From positions 5,211,001 to 5,275,000 of the forward strand of contig NZ_JARUBN010000001.1 of NCBI RefSeq assembly GCF_029626265.1: a stretch of 64,000 bases of DNA. The letters run 5' to 3'. How positions within the stretch are numbered: position 1 is the stretch's first letter; the number at the start of each line of letters is the position of its first letter. The notes beneath the pieces are model-generated. The model worked only from the letters and a program-made list of their open reading frames with translations, searched no databases and was not told the DNA's origin. The position numbers were made by a program, and so were the translations under genes. Positions 1 through 7,234 of the stretch are shown one piece after another. This DNA comes from Micromonospora sp. WMMD1102 (GTDB lineage Bacteria > Actinomycetota > Actinomycetes > Mycobacteriales > Micromonosporaceae).

Positions 1-6
1 CGGGAA

Positions 7-52
7 GGGGCCAGCCCGCTGGCCCCGGGGCCAGCGCAGCTACCTGGCCCCG
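7..52. terminator. tandem GC-rich hairpins
   Basis: Two perfect stem-loops stand in a row: 9-bp arms GGGGCCAGC/GCTGGCCCC at 7-26 with a 2-base loop, and 8-bp arms at 27-34/45-52 with a 10-base loop. They lie just past the stop of the minus-strand gene ending at 67, so they probably terminate it. There is no T-tract, which is common in actinomycete terminators. Confidence 0.5.
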
Positions 53-66
53 GGGCCCGTCGCCGG

Positions 67-588
67 TTACGTCGTCGTCGAGATCCGCGCGTACGCCCAC
101 GGACGGCGGTAGCGCAGCAGGACCGCCAGCAGTACGACGGTGAGCAGCGCCGCCCCGCCGTCCGTGAGGTACGACGGCAGCAGTCCCGGCATCCCGAACC
201 GGTCCCGGGTCGCCTCGAAGACCTCCGGCGGGATCATCACCAGCCCGGCCGCCTGGGTCGCGTTCACCCCGAGCACCGTCCAGAAGACCCAGCTCCGCCC
301 GGTCCGGGCGAGCAGGCCGACCGCGTTGCCGACCAGATAGACGCACCCGACGATCCGGAACCCGGTCAGGAAGCCGGGTGCGTCGGCCAGGGCCTGCGCC
401 TCGGTCGCGCCGGCGAGCCGCATCATCTCCACCATCGCGCGGAGGTCGATGATCACGAAGTTCTGGAGCGCCGTGCCGACGACGAAGAGGATCGAGCAGC
501 CGAGAACCAGGTTCTGCACCGGCCGGGTCCACCGGGTCGGTAGGCGATTGTCCCGATGGTCGTCGATCTGCCGTAAGGAAGCGGACAT
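67..588 (-). CDS. hypothetical membrane protein, about 173 aa
   Basis: I do not recognise this protein. From the ATG at 588 it has about four hydrophobic stretches: one starting near residue 25, two in the middle (with GFRIVGCVYLVGNAVG and the following VFWTVLGVNATQAAG) and a C-terminal one (ALLTVVLLAVLL) before an Arg-rich tail. It therefore looks like a small integral membrane protein. The frame stays open upstream to a GTG at 660, but those 24 extra residues are low-complexity and hydrophilic. A GGAGG lies only 2 bases before the ATG at 588, which is unusually close, so the start is uncertain. It is divergent from nothing close by and faces the small HTH gene at 685-879 in the same direction. 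Confidence 0.6.
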   Translation of the reverse strand: MSASLRQIDDHRDNRLPTRWTRPVQNLVLGCSILFVVGTALQNFVIIDLRAMVEMMRLAGATEAQALADAPGFLTGFRIVGCVYLVGNAVGLLARTGRSWVFWTVLGVNATQAAGLVMIPPEVFEATRDRFGMPGLLPSYLTDGGAALLTVVLLAVLLRYRRPWAYARISTTT

Positions 589-684
589 GTCCTCCGACGC
601 TAGGCCGGAGTCACGTCGACGTGATCCGGGATGATCCCCATCCCGTCCCTGAATCCGCACACCCGGACGGGCCCGGGCCGGCCC

Positions 685-879
685 TCACTTCGTGGTCAGG
701 TCCGGACGGTGCTGCCGGATCCACGCCTCGACATCCGACTTGCGCCAGACCTTCCCCATCACCAACTCCTGGTATGGCTCCGGAAAGTTGCGATGGCTGG
801 TGATCACGTGGACCCGTTGCTTGCTTATGCCGCCGAGCATCACCCGGATCTCATGCGCTCCGACAAGCTCAGGCTCCAC
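685..879 (-). CDS. small AlpA/excisionase-like HTH protein, 64 aa
   Basis: The sequence starts MEPELVGAHEIRVMLGGIS, followed by a recognition-helix-like KQRVHVITSHRNFP and the ending VWRKSDVEAWIRQHRP. This is the layout of the small winged helix-turn-helix proteins of the AlpA/MerR superfamily, in which DVEAWI is the classical last helix. The start is a GTG at 879 with an in-frame stop not far upstream and no clear Shine-Dalgarno sequence, so it may be leaderless. It is divergently arranged with the Cys-containing protein gene at 947. Its DNA target is unknown. No integrase or phage gene lies nearby, so I read it as a local regulator rather than an excisionase. Confidence 0.7.
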   Translation of the reverse strand: MEPELVGAHEIRVMLGGISKQRVHVITSHRNFPEPYQELVMGKVWRKSDVEAWIRQHRPDLTTK

Positions 880-910
880 GTCACGGACGCTAGATCGTTG
901 CCCCTATGCC

Positions 911-946
911 TTGACTAAGGTCAACAGCAGAGGCACCGTTAGAGGT
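911..946 (+). promoter_or_regulatory. candidate promoter for the 947 gene
   Basis: TTGACT at 911-916 is a good -35 hexamer. The -10 is less clear: CACCGT at 934-939 gives 17-base spacing, and TTAGAG overlaps the region just before the ATG at 947. A short leader or a leaderless transcript is implied. Inference from sequence only. Confidence 0.35.
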
Positions 947-1255
947 ATGACTCCGCCCAACCACTCAGCCGTCTTCGACCGCCTGCCGCCGCGAACCCAT
1001 CCGCATCCGCCGATCCGGCCGCTCTGGCTCTGCCGTGCCTGCGCCGCACCGTGGCCCTGCCCGACCGCACGCCTGCTCCTCCAGAGTGAGTTCGCGTCCG
1101 CGCCGGCCGCCCTGTCGATCCTGATGGTGGCCGTACTTCACGAGGCGATGACCGATCTGCACGCACTGAACCCGGGTGCCGAGCCGGATCTCACCGAGAT
1201 GTTCGGAAGGTTTGTCGGTTGGACCAGCCGAGGACCACTGTCCTCGTCAGGGTGA
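947..1255 (+). CDS. small LWLC/PWPC Cys-motif protein, 102 aa
   Basis: A short protein with the block PLWLCRACAAPWPCPTAR near residues 28-45, a helical middle, then DLHALNPGAEPDL and the ending RFVGW. The gene at 24465-24728 encodes a clear paralog (LWLCR, PWPC, DLHALDP, RFLGW), and both sit next to an XRE-type regulator. Proteins of this kind in Micromonosporaceae are, as I recall, sometimes labelled flavin reductase in databases, but nothing here resembles a flavin-binding fold and I would not use that name. The paired cysteines (LWLC and PWPC) could bind metal or form a disulfide. The ATG at 947 was chosen because the upstream part of the frame is not protein-like. It overlaps nothing and is followed by the XRE-TPR gene at 1417. 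Confidence 0.7.
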   Translation: MTPPNHSAVFDRLPPRTHPHPPIRPLWLCRACAAPWPCPTARLLLQSEFASAPAALSILMVAVLHEAMTDLHALNPGAEPDLTEMFGRFVGWTSRGPLSSSG

Positions 1256-1416
1256 CGGAACGCCGCCGCGTGACCTCTCCGGAGGCGCACCGCGAGAAAC
1301 GTCGTACCCGGGCGGTAGGAATTGGGCCGCGCAGAGAGGGTGACTCGTCGTCCTCCGGGGTCGTGCGCGGGGGTCAGCAGCAGGTACGTCAGATCGTCAC
1401 GCCCCGAAGGACCGTC

Positions 1417-2856
1417 ATGCCCCCAGCCGAGCACCACTCGCAGGACCCACACCTCCCGCAGGACCCGCACGACCCGACACCTGGTTCGGCCGCCGCGACC
1501 CATCCGGCCGGCACGCCGGGCTCCCTCGGCGCGCTGCTGGCCGAGCTGCGCCTGACCCGGGGCTGGAGCCAGCTCCGGGTGGCCGAGCAACTCTGCGCCG
1601 CCTCCGGGGTGCCGACGGTCAGCCGGCACGAGGTCTCCCGGTGGGAGCGCCAGCAGCGGGTACCCGGCGAGTTCTGGCTCGGCTGGCTGGCGGCCGTACT
1701 CGAGGTGCCCGTCGAGGATTTGGTGCTCGCCGCCGCCGCGAGCCGTCCCGCCGCGAGCCGTCCCGGCGGGTCCGGAGGCGCCGGCCGGACGACCTGCGGA
1801 GATCCCGGTACGGCACGGGCCAGCCAAGGATCGTCGACGTCGGCACGGGCCCGCCAGGAGCTGGCGACCTCGGCGCACGTCTGGCTCACCGACCCGGGCG
1901 GGCTGGCGTGGACGCCTTCGGATCAACCGGGAACGGCTGGCGGCGGCGTACCGCCGGGTCCGCTCGACAGTGCCGGAGTCGCCCGGTTGCGCCGGCTCGA
2001 CGACCTGGTCGGCGGGCGGGACCTGCTGTCGGCCCCGGCCGGCCGGCTCGCCCTGGCCACGGCGGGGTCGGCGACCGGCCGCCCCGGGCCGCGGGCACTG
2101 CCGCTGGTCGCCGAGGCGGCGCAGCTCGCCGGCTGGCTACACGCCGACGCGGGCGAGGTCGACGCGGCGCTGCGGGCGTACCGGCTGGCCCTGACCGCTG
2201 CCGCCGGAGCCGGTGACCGTAGCTTCGGCGGGCACGTACTCGGCTCGGCGAGTCACCTGCTCAGCGCCTTCGGCGACGCCCGGGGCGGGCTGCTGCTCGC
2301 CCGTACCGGATATCTCGGCGTCCGGCGGACCGCCCCGGCCGGGCTGCGGGCGCTGCTGCTGCACCGGATCGCGTTCGCGGCGGCGCGGTGCGGGCGGCGC
2401 CGGACGGCGTACGCCGCGCTGGCCGCCGCCGAACGGGCCGCCGGGCGACGCGAGCCGGCCCGGGAACCGGGCTGGCTCTACTGGCTGGACGAGGCCGAGC
2501 TGGCCGCGATGACCGGCCGCTGCCTCGCCGCACTACGCCGGCCGCTGCGCGCCGAACCGCTGCTCCGGGCCGCGCAGGCCCGGGGCGGGCAGCCGAGGAC
2601 GACAGCGGTCTACAGCGCCTGGCTGGCCCACACCTTCCTCGACCTGGGCGAGGTGGAGCAGGCCGTGCAGGTGGCGGAGGCGGCACTGCTGGACACCGTA
2701 CGGTCCGGGTCGGCGCGGGCGGCGGCGGAGCTGGCCGGCGTCGGCCGACGGATCGCGGCGTACCGGACGGAGCCGGCCGGCCGGCGGCACGTCGCGCTGG
2801 TGACGGCCGCCAGCCGCTACCTGCCGACGGTCTCACCGATGGCTCTGGCCGGATAA
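1417..2856 (+). CDS. XRE-family HTH regulator with TPR-like C-terminus, 479 aa
   Basis: Residues about 35-85 form a Cro/C1-type helix-turn-helix (LGALLAELRLTRGWSQLRVAEQL, then VSRHEVSRWERQQRVPGEFWL), followed by a flexible Ala/Pro/Arg linker. The region after residue about 190 is Ala/Leu-rich helical repeats (AAQLAGWLHADAGEVDAALRAY and similar) resembling the TPR-like tail of actinobacterial XRE regulators. It is therefore a probable DNA-binding regulator with a protein- or ligand-sensing repeat domain. The ATG at 1417 has GAAGGA just upstream. The longer frame from 1219 would overlap the preceding gene and is Arg-rich, so it was rejected. A duplicated SRPAASRPGG stretch sits in the linker. 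The target is unknown. Confidence 0.8.
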   Translation: MPPAEHHSQDPHLPQDPHDPTPGSAAATHPAGTPGSLGALLAELRLTRGWSQLRVAEQLCAASGVPTVSRHEVSRWERQQRVPGEFWLGWLAAVLEVPVEDLVLAAAASRPAASRPGGSGGAGRTTCGDPGTARASQGSSTSARARQELATSAHVWLTDPGGLAWTPSDQPGTAGGGVPPGPLDSAGVARLRRLDDLVGGRDLLSAPAGRLALATAGSATGRPGPRALPLVAEAAQLAGWLHADAGEVDAALRAYRLALTAAAGAGDRSFGGHVLGSASHLLSAFGDARGGLLLARTGYLGVRRTAPAGLRALLLHRIAFAAARCGRRRTAYAALAAAERAAGRREPAREPGWLYWLDEAELAAMTGRCLAALRRPLRAEPLLRAAQARGGQPRTTAVYSAWLAHTFLDLGEVEQAVQVAEAALLDTVRSGSARAAAELAGVGRRIAAYRTEPAGRRHVALVTAASRYLPTVSPMALAG

Positions 2857-3042
2857 CCGTAGGTAACGTCGCCGCCATTCAGGCCATCTATCTTCATCGT
2901 TTTTTCGGGTGCCGGTCGGGCGTCCGGGCGAGCGCTGTCCTCACGCCCATGAACAGGTAATACGGTCGGATCGACAAGCTGACGGCGGTACCGCCGGAAG
3001 GTGGTGGCGTGGCCGCGCCGCGCAGCCGGATGGACGATCTAC

Positions 3043-3055
3043 TAGCGTCATGGCG
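3043..3055 (+). promoter_or_regulatory. leaderless promoter -10 for the prenyl synthase
   Basis: TAGCGT at 3043-3048 is followed by 6 bases and the GTG at 3055, the usual spacing for a transcript whose first bases are the start codon. No Shine-Dalgarno sequence is present, which fits leaderless translation. No convincing -35 is visible. Confidence 0.4.
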
Positions 3056-4137
3056 TGACCGCACCCGCCCCGGTACCGCCGGTCGACCGCGCTGGCCTGC
3101 GCCAGCGGGTCGACAGCTCGCTGGCCCGCTTCCTCGCCAGACAGCGAGCCTGGATGACGAGCGTCGACCCCGAACTCGGCACGGTCGCCGAGGCACTGGA
3201 GGCGTTCGTGCTCGGCGGCGGCAAGCGGCTGCGACCGGCGTTCGGCTACTGGGGCTACCGGGGAGCCGGCGGAGCCGACTCGGACGAGATCGTCAGCGGC
3301 CTGGCCGCACTGGAATTCGTGCAGGCCAGTGCACTGATCCACGACGACCTGATGGACCGGTCCGACACCCGGCGGGGCGAGCCGTCCGTGCACCGCCGGT
3401 TCGCCGCCCAGCACCGGGCCGCCAACTGGTCCGGCGAACCGGACCGGTTCGGCGAGGCCAGCGCCATCCTCCTCGGCGACCTGTGCCTGGTCTGGTCCGA
3501 CGAGCTGCTGCACGGCAGCGGGATCGACCCGGTCGTCGTCGGCCGCGCCCGGCCGGTCTTCGACGAGATGCGTTCCGAGGTCACCATCGGGCAGTACCTG
3601 GACGTGCTCACCCAGGCGACCCGGGACACCTCGGTCGACCGGGCGAGCAAGATCGCCCGGTACAAGTCCGCCAAGTACACGGTCGAGCGACCGCTGCTGT
3701 TCGGCGCCGCGCTCGCCGACGCCCCCGCCGCGCTGCGTGCGGTGTACTCGGCGTACGGGCTGCCGCTGGGTGAGGCGTTCCAACTCCGGGACGACGTACT
3801 CGGTGTCTTCGGTGATCCCGGCCAGACCGGAAAACCGGCCGGGGACGACCTGCGGGAGGGCAAACGTACGTTCCTGGTGGCGGCGGCCCTGGAGGCGACC
3901 AGTCCGGCCGGCCGGGAACTGCTGGACACCCGGCTCGGCGACCCCGGGCTCGACCAGGCCGGGATCGAGGTGCTGCGCGAGATCATCACCAGCAGCGGGG
4001 CGCTGGACCGCACCGAGCGGCGGATAGCCACCCTCACCGACAGCGCACTTGCCGCCCTGGTCGGCGCCGCCCTGGAACCCGAGGCCCGCGAGGTGCTCGC
4101 CGACCTCGCCATCGTGGCCACCCGCCGCAAGGATTGA
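3055..4137 (+). CDS. polyprenyl (geranylgeranyl-type) diphosphate synthase, 360 aa
   Basis: A trans-isoprenyl diphosphate synthase that condenses IPP with allylic diphosphates in the cytosol. Visible hallmarks are GGGKRLRP near residue 52, the first Asp-rich motif HDDLMDRSDTRRG near residue 97, KYKSAKYT-like KSAKYTVERP and the second Asp-rich motif LRDDVLGVFGD near residue 245. Length is normal for the family. It holds the position of M. tuberculosis idsA2 (Rv2173), directly before the mannosyltransferase, and could supply GGPP or polyprenyl carriers for it or precursors for the lycopene-cyclase genes 2 kb on. Exact chain length cannot be read from the sequence. The GTG start fits the leaderless promoter. 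Confidence 0.92.
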   Translation: MTAPAPVPPVDRAGLRQRVDSSLARFLARQRAWMTSVDPELGTVAEALEAFVLGGGKRLRPAFGYWGYRGAGGADSDEIVSGLAALEFVQASALIHDDLMDRSDTRRGEPSVHRRFAAQHRAANWSGEPDRFGEASAILLGDLCLVWSDELLHGSGIDPVVVGRARPVFDEMRSEVTIGQYLDVLTQATRDTSVDRASKIARYKSAKYTVERPLLFGAALADAPAALRAVYSAYGLPLGEAFQLRDDVLGVFGDPGQTGKPAGDDLREGKRTFLVAAALEATSPAGRELLDTRLGDPGLDQAGIEVLREIITSSGALDRTERRIATLTDSALAALVGAALEPEAREVLADLAIVATRRKD

Positions 4138-4185
4138 GCACGCTTCGTCCCGTCCTGCCGAGCGGAACGCCCGCCGGAGGAAACG

Positions 4186-5910
4186 GTGACTGGAGATGCT
4201 GGTCTGGTGCGACCCGTCGGAGAGCCGCCCTCCCCGGCGCGCGGTCCGGGCCCGCCCACCCGACTGCGGATGGCCGGGTTCGCCGCCAGCGCCACGCTCG
4301 CGGCCAGCGCCTACGGCGCCGGGGCACTGCCGGCGGGCACCGCCGACCCCGCCTCGGGCTCGCTTCCGGGCGGCTGGAGCTACTGGCTGGGCCTGGCCGG
4401 CTGGTTCCTCGGGCTGGCCGCGCTGTCCGGCGTCTGGTGGCGGCTCGGCGTACGGCTGCGGCGGCAACCGGCGAGCGTACCGCTGGGCTGGCTGCTGCGT
4501 ACCGGGCTGCTCTGGGCCGCTCCGCTGCTGCTCGCACCCCCGGTCGGCAGCCGGGACGTGTACGCCTACGCCTGCCAGGGCGCACTCTGGCTCGACGGCG
4601 TCGACCCGTACGCCGTCGGCGTGCAGCCGGGCGGCTGTGTCTGGGCGGACGCCGTACCCGCGCTGTGGCGGGACACCGAGACGCCGTACGGGCCGCTGGC
4701 GGTGGCGCTGGCCGGCGGGGCGGTCGCGCTGGCCCGGCTGGTCGACATCTCCACCGACGGGCAACTGCTGGTCGCGGTCGCGCTGCTCCGGGCCGAGGCG
4801 CTGGCCGGGGTGGTACTCGCCGCCGGCAGCCTGCCCCGGCTGGCCCGGGCGAGCGGCGTCGACCCGGTCCGGGCCGCTTGGCTCGGTCTGGTCTCCCCGC
4901 TCGTCGGGGTGCACGCGCTCGGCGGCGCACACAACGACGCCCTGGTGCTGGGACTCGTGGTGGCCGCCCTGGCGCTGGCCGCGTCCCGCCCTCGGTTCGG
5001 GCCCGGCGTCGGGGCCGGGCCCGGCATCGCTGTCAGGCCCGGCATCGGGGTCGGGGTCGGGGCGCTGCTGGGGCTGGCGGTCGCGATCAAGGTCACCGCT
5101 ATCGTGGGGCTGCCGTTCGCCGTCCTGCTGTGCACCGCCCGCCCCCGGCACGTCCCGGATCGTCCCGGGCGGGTCACCGCCGGACGGACATCCGCGCCAG
5201 CCCCCGACCGAACGGACCAGGCCCGCCCCGTCGGGCCCGCGCCCGCAGTACTCCTCGATCGCCGGCTTGTCGCGACGGCCGCCACGGTGCTGGCCGGGGC
5301 GGTCCTGGCCTTCGCCGGGCTGTCCCTGGCCACCGGCCTCGACCTCGGCTGGATCTCCGCCCTCTCCGGCACCGGCCGGCTGGTGCAGTGGACCTCGATA
5401 CCCACCGGGTTGGGCATGGCGGCCGGCTACCTGCTGCGGCTCGCCGGGCACCCGGAGGCGGTGCACGGCGCGGTGGCGGCGGCCCGGCTCCTCGGCCTCG
5501 TCGCACTGGCCGGAACGCTCGCGCTGCTGCTGGTCCGCGCCGCACGGGAAGCTACGACCGACGCATCGCCCGACCTCCCGACAACCGACCGGCCCCGGGC
5601 CCGTCGTCGGCTGGTCGCCGTCACCGGGCTGGCCTTCACCGCTCTCGCCCTGCTATCCCCGATCTTCTATCCCTGGTACGGGCTGGTCGCGGTCACCGTG
5701 CTCGCGGCGGGCCTGGTCGACTGGCACCGGGTACGCCGGGTCGCCGTCGCGGTGATCGTGCTCGGCTTCCTGGTCCTGCCCGGCGGGCTCGGGCTGGCCG
5801 TGCTCAGCAAGCTGCCCGGTGCGCTACTCGACGTGGCCCTGGTGGCGGTGCTCAGCGCCGCGGCCTACCGGAGGTGGCGGTCCCGGTCCCGGTCTTCTTC
5901 CCGGCGCTGA
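4186..5910 (+). CDS. MptA/MptB-type alpha-1,6-mannosyltransferase (GT-C), 574 aa
   Basis: A large polytopic membrane glycosyltransferase with roughly 12 hydrophobic segments. The early conserved block RDVYAYACQG, then DGVDPY and ETPYGPLAV, matches the polyprenol-phosphomannose-dependent mannosyltransferases that extend mannan cores in mycobacteria and corynebacteria. In those the catalytic acidic residues lie in the first periplasmic loop, as here. A variable Pro/Arg-rich loop lies around residues 325-365. The GTG at 4186 has an excellent GGAGGAA 6 bases upstream. It follows the prenyl synthase by 48 bases, as Rv2174 follows Rv2173. Its 3' end overlaps the convergent lycopene cyclase gene by 46 bases. 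The substrate in a non-mycolate actinomycete is not known; a lipomannan-like glycan is a guess. Confidence 0.85.
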   Translation: MTGDAGLVRPVGEPPSPARGPGPPTRLRMAGFAASATLAASAYGAGALPAGTADPASGSLPGGWSYWLGLAGWFLGLAALSGVWWRLGVRLRRQPASVPLGWLLRTGLLWAAPLLLAPPVGSRDVYAYACQGALWLDGVDPYAVGVQPGGCVWADAVPALWRDTETPYGPLAVALAGGAVALARLVDISTDGQLLVAVALLRAEALAGVVLAAGSLPRLARASGVDPVRAAWLGLVSPLVGVHALGGAHNDALVLGLVVAALALAASRPRFGPGVGAGPGIAVRPGIGVGVGALLGLAVAIKVTAIVGLPFAVLLCTARPRHVPDRPGRVTAGRTSAPAPDRTDQARPVGPAPAVLLDRRLVATAATVLAGAVLAFAGLSLATGLDLGWISALSGTGRLVQWTSIPTGLGMAAGYLLRLAGHPEAVHGAVAAARLLGLVALAGTLALLLVRAAREATTDASPDLPTTDRPRARRRLVAVTGLAFTALALLSPIFYPWYGLVAVTVLAAGLVDWHRVRRVAVAVIVLGFLVLPGGLGLAVLSKLPGALLDVALVAVLSAAAYRRWRSRSRSSSRR

Positions 5911-6317
5911 GCGCCGCCGGAGTCCCCCCGGCCGGTGCCGGACGGTTGTCGACCGATGCCGGACCGTCGCCGGTCGAGCAGCCGGAGCAGCCGGGATCCC
6001 TCTCCGGCGGCCGGGGTCCGCTGCACGCCGGCCCGGCCCAGCCGGACCCAGACGGAGAGGGTCAGCAGCACCAGGGCGAAGCCGAAGAGCAGGTCCTCCA
6101 CCGGCGCGTACGCGAGCCGCCAGCCGATGATCGCGTCCGGGGCGTACCGGACGATGTCCCGACCGGTCAGGATGCCGTTGGAGATCAGCTGGAAGAACAC
6201 GACGATCGGGTACGTGGCCCAGAAGACCGGCCGGAGCAGCAGCCGGGTACGCAGCACGAAGAGGTCGACCAGCCCGGCACCGAGTACGCCGAGCAGGGCC
6301 GCCGCCGTGTAGGTCAC
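5865..6317 (-). CDS. lycopene cyclase domain protein, subunit B (CrtYd/Yf-like), 150 aa
   Basis: A three-to-four-helix membrane protein (VTYTAAALLGVLGAG, VFWATYPIVVFFQLISNG, LLFGFALVLLTLSVWV) with the motif APVEDLLF, the acidic PxED signature of heterodimeric bacterial lycopene cyclases. It is the second of two adjacent half-cyclase genes, and in known systems both halves are needed to close the carotenoid rings in the membrane. The GTG at 6317 overlaps the upstream gene's stop in GTGA, so the two are translationally coupled. AGGAG lies 8 bases upstream. The Arg-rich C-terminal tail of about 50 residues (RRSGIGRQPSGTG onward) is unusual and overlaps the 3' end of mptA. No phytoene synthase or desaturase is in the window. 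Confidence 0.82.
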   Translation of the reverse strand: MTYTAAALLGVLGAGLVDLFVLRTRLLLRPVFWATYPIVVFFQLISNGILTGRDIVRYAPDAIIGWRLAYAPVEDLLFGFALVLLTLSVWVRLGRAGVQRTPAAGEGSRLLRLLDRRRSGIGRQPSGTGRGDSGGAQRREEDRDRDRHLR

Positions 6318-6667
6318 GGTGACCGCTCCTGACCCGGTGGTGCCTCGTCGCCGGCCGGCCAGCGCCGCACCGCGCGTACCGCCTCGAAGCCGAGGATGGC
6401 GCAGCAGGGTACGACGACGAAGAAGAGCAGCTCGTCCAGGGGCAGGCCGCCGGGCAGCAGTACCCCGGTGGTCTGCTCCGGGTCGAAGGTCCAGTGTCCG
6501 GCGGCGATCGCCGCCAGGTCCCAGAGTGCGAAGACCACCACCACCGGCAGCAGGGTGAGCAGCAGCCGCCGCCACCGCCGCAGCACGTTGACCCGCAGCA
6601 CCGGCTCCAGCCACAACGCGGCTCCGAGGCACCCGGCGAGCACCGCCAGATAGGCGAACCGCTCCAT
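6314..6667 (-). CDS. lycopene cyclase domain protein, subunit A (CrtYc/Ye-like), 117 aa
   Basis: A small membrane protein beginning MERFAYLAVLAGCLG, with further helices LLLTLLPVVVVFALWD and LLFFVVVPCCAILGF, and the motif GLPLDELLFF. This motif is the first half-cyclase counterpart of the PxED/E box. GHWTFDPEQTTG precedes it, a stretch also typical of the CrtYc/Ye family. Length fits a single half-cyclase. It lies 14 bases after the Rv2175c-like gene and overlaps the partner gene by 4 bases, so all three are probably one operon. The pair could make C40 cyclic or C50 carotenoids; the sequence does not tell which. The Shine-Dalgarno sequence is weak, consistent with coupling to upstream translation. 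Confidence 0.82.
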   Translation of the reverse strand: MERFAYLAVLAGCLGAALWLEPVLRVNVLRRWRRLLLTLLPVVVVFALWDLAAIAAGHWTFDPEQTTGVLLPGGLPLDELLFFVVVPCCAILGFEAVRAVRRWPAGDEAPPGQERSP

Positions 6668-6681
6668 TCCGCGAGATCCGC

Positions 6682-7047
6682 TCAGAAGCCGGTGGCCTGC
6701 GCCCGGCGCTTGACCTCGCGGGCCCGGTCGCCGCCGAGGGCCGCCGCCGGGGTGCCGGGCAGGGTGTCGTCGGGCAGGTAGAGCCAGCGCAGTGTCGCCT
6801 CGTCGTCGTACCCGGCATCGTGCAGCAGGGTGAGGATGCCCGGCAGGTGCTTGCGTACGGTCCGGTTCGCCACCAGCTCGGCCGGGACCACCCGGGTGCC
6901 GTCCCGGCGGACCGCCAGCAGCTCCCGGTCCCGGATCATCTGGTGGACCTTGCTGATCGACACCTCGAGGCGCTCGGCGACCTCGGGCAGGTTCAGCCAC
7001 CCGGACGGTTCGAGCGGCTGCGAGTCGGCAGGTGCGGATTCGGTCAC
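6682..7047 (-). CDS. Rv2175c-like winged-HTH DNA-binding protein, 121 aa
   Basis: The core GWLNLPEVAERLEVSISKVHQMIRDRELLAV is an N-terminal helix-turn-helix, and the C-terminal half (TLRWLYLPDDTLPGTPAAAL) is typical of the Rv2175c family. In M. tuberculosis, Rv2175c is a DNA-binding protein phosphorylated by PknL, whose gene is divergent from it. Here the PASTA kinase gene is likewise divergent (7234), so the kinase-substrate pair is probably kept. The GTG at 7047 is preceded by AAGGTGG. The usual phospho-Thr lies near the N-terminus. Here the first residues are VTESAPADS, with one Thr at position 2, so the phosphosite is plausible but unproven. It is followed in the same direction by the lycopene cyclase pair. 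Confidence 0.85.
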   Translation of the reverse strand: MTESAPADSQPLEPSGWLNLPEVAERLEVSISKVHQMIRDRELLAVRRDGTRVVPAELVANRTVRKHLPGILTLLHDAGYDDEATLRWLYLPDDTLPGTPAAALGGDRAREVKRRAQATGF

Positions 7048-7093
7048 CCGCCCACCTTGCCACGCCGCCGCCGGACCACACGAACGGCTCCCC

Positions 7094-7148
7094 GCCGAGC
7101 CCCGGTCAGCGCTCCGCCGAGCCCCGGTCAGCGCTCCGCCGAGCGCGG
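7094..7148. repeat. 22-bp tandem repeat before the kinase gene
   Basis: GCCGAGCCCCGGTCAGCGCTCC occurs twice back to back at 7094-7137, and a third partial copy begins at 7138. The repeat lies in the divergent intergenic region between the Rv2175c-like and PknL-like genes, so it may affect the promoter region or be a replication-slippage product. Confidence 0.75.
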
Positions 7149-7219
7149 GCGGCGCGACACGAACTTTTCGCTTCGGCGTCGGCTGTGGCATCCTGTTCTG
7201 CCGCCGCCCCCTGGAGACA

Positions 7220-7234
7220 TAGACTGCCTGCCGA
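7220..7234 (+). promoter_or_regulatory. -10 box for the PASTA kinase gene
   Basis: TAGACT at 7220-7225 lies 8 bases before the ATG at 7234. With no Shine-Dalgarno sequence visible, a leaderless or near-leaderless transcript is likely. A poor -35 (TTCTGC, 7196) gives 18-base spacing. Confidence 0.35.

Noticed and set aside
685..879. Excisionase of an integrated element
   Set aside because: AlpA-like fold, but no integrase, att repeats or phage genes nearby.
2941..5466. Open frame of 841 codons on the minus strand
   Set aside because: It is antisense to the prenyl synthase and mannosyltransferase genes and is Gln/Gly/Arg-rich without motifs; a shadow of GC-rich coding DNA.
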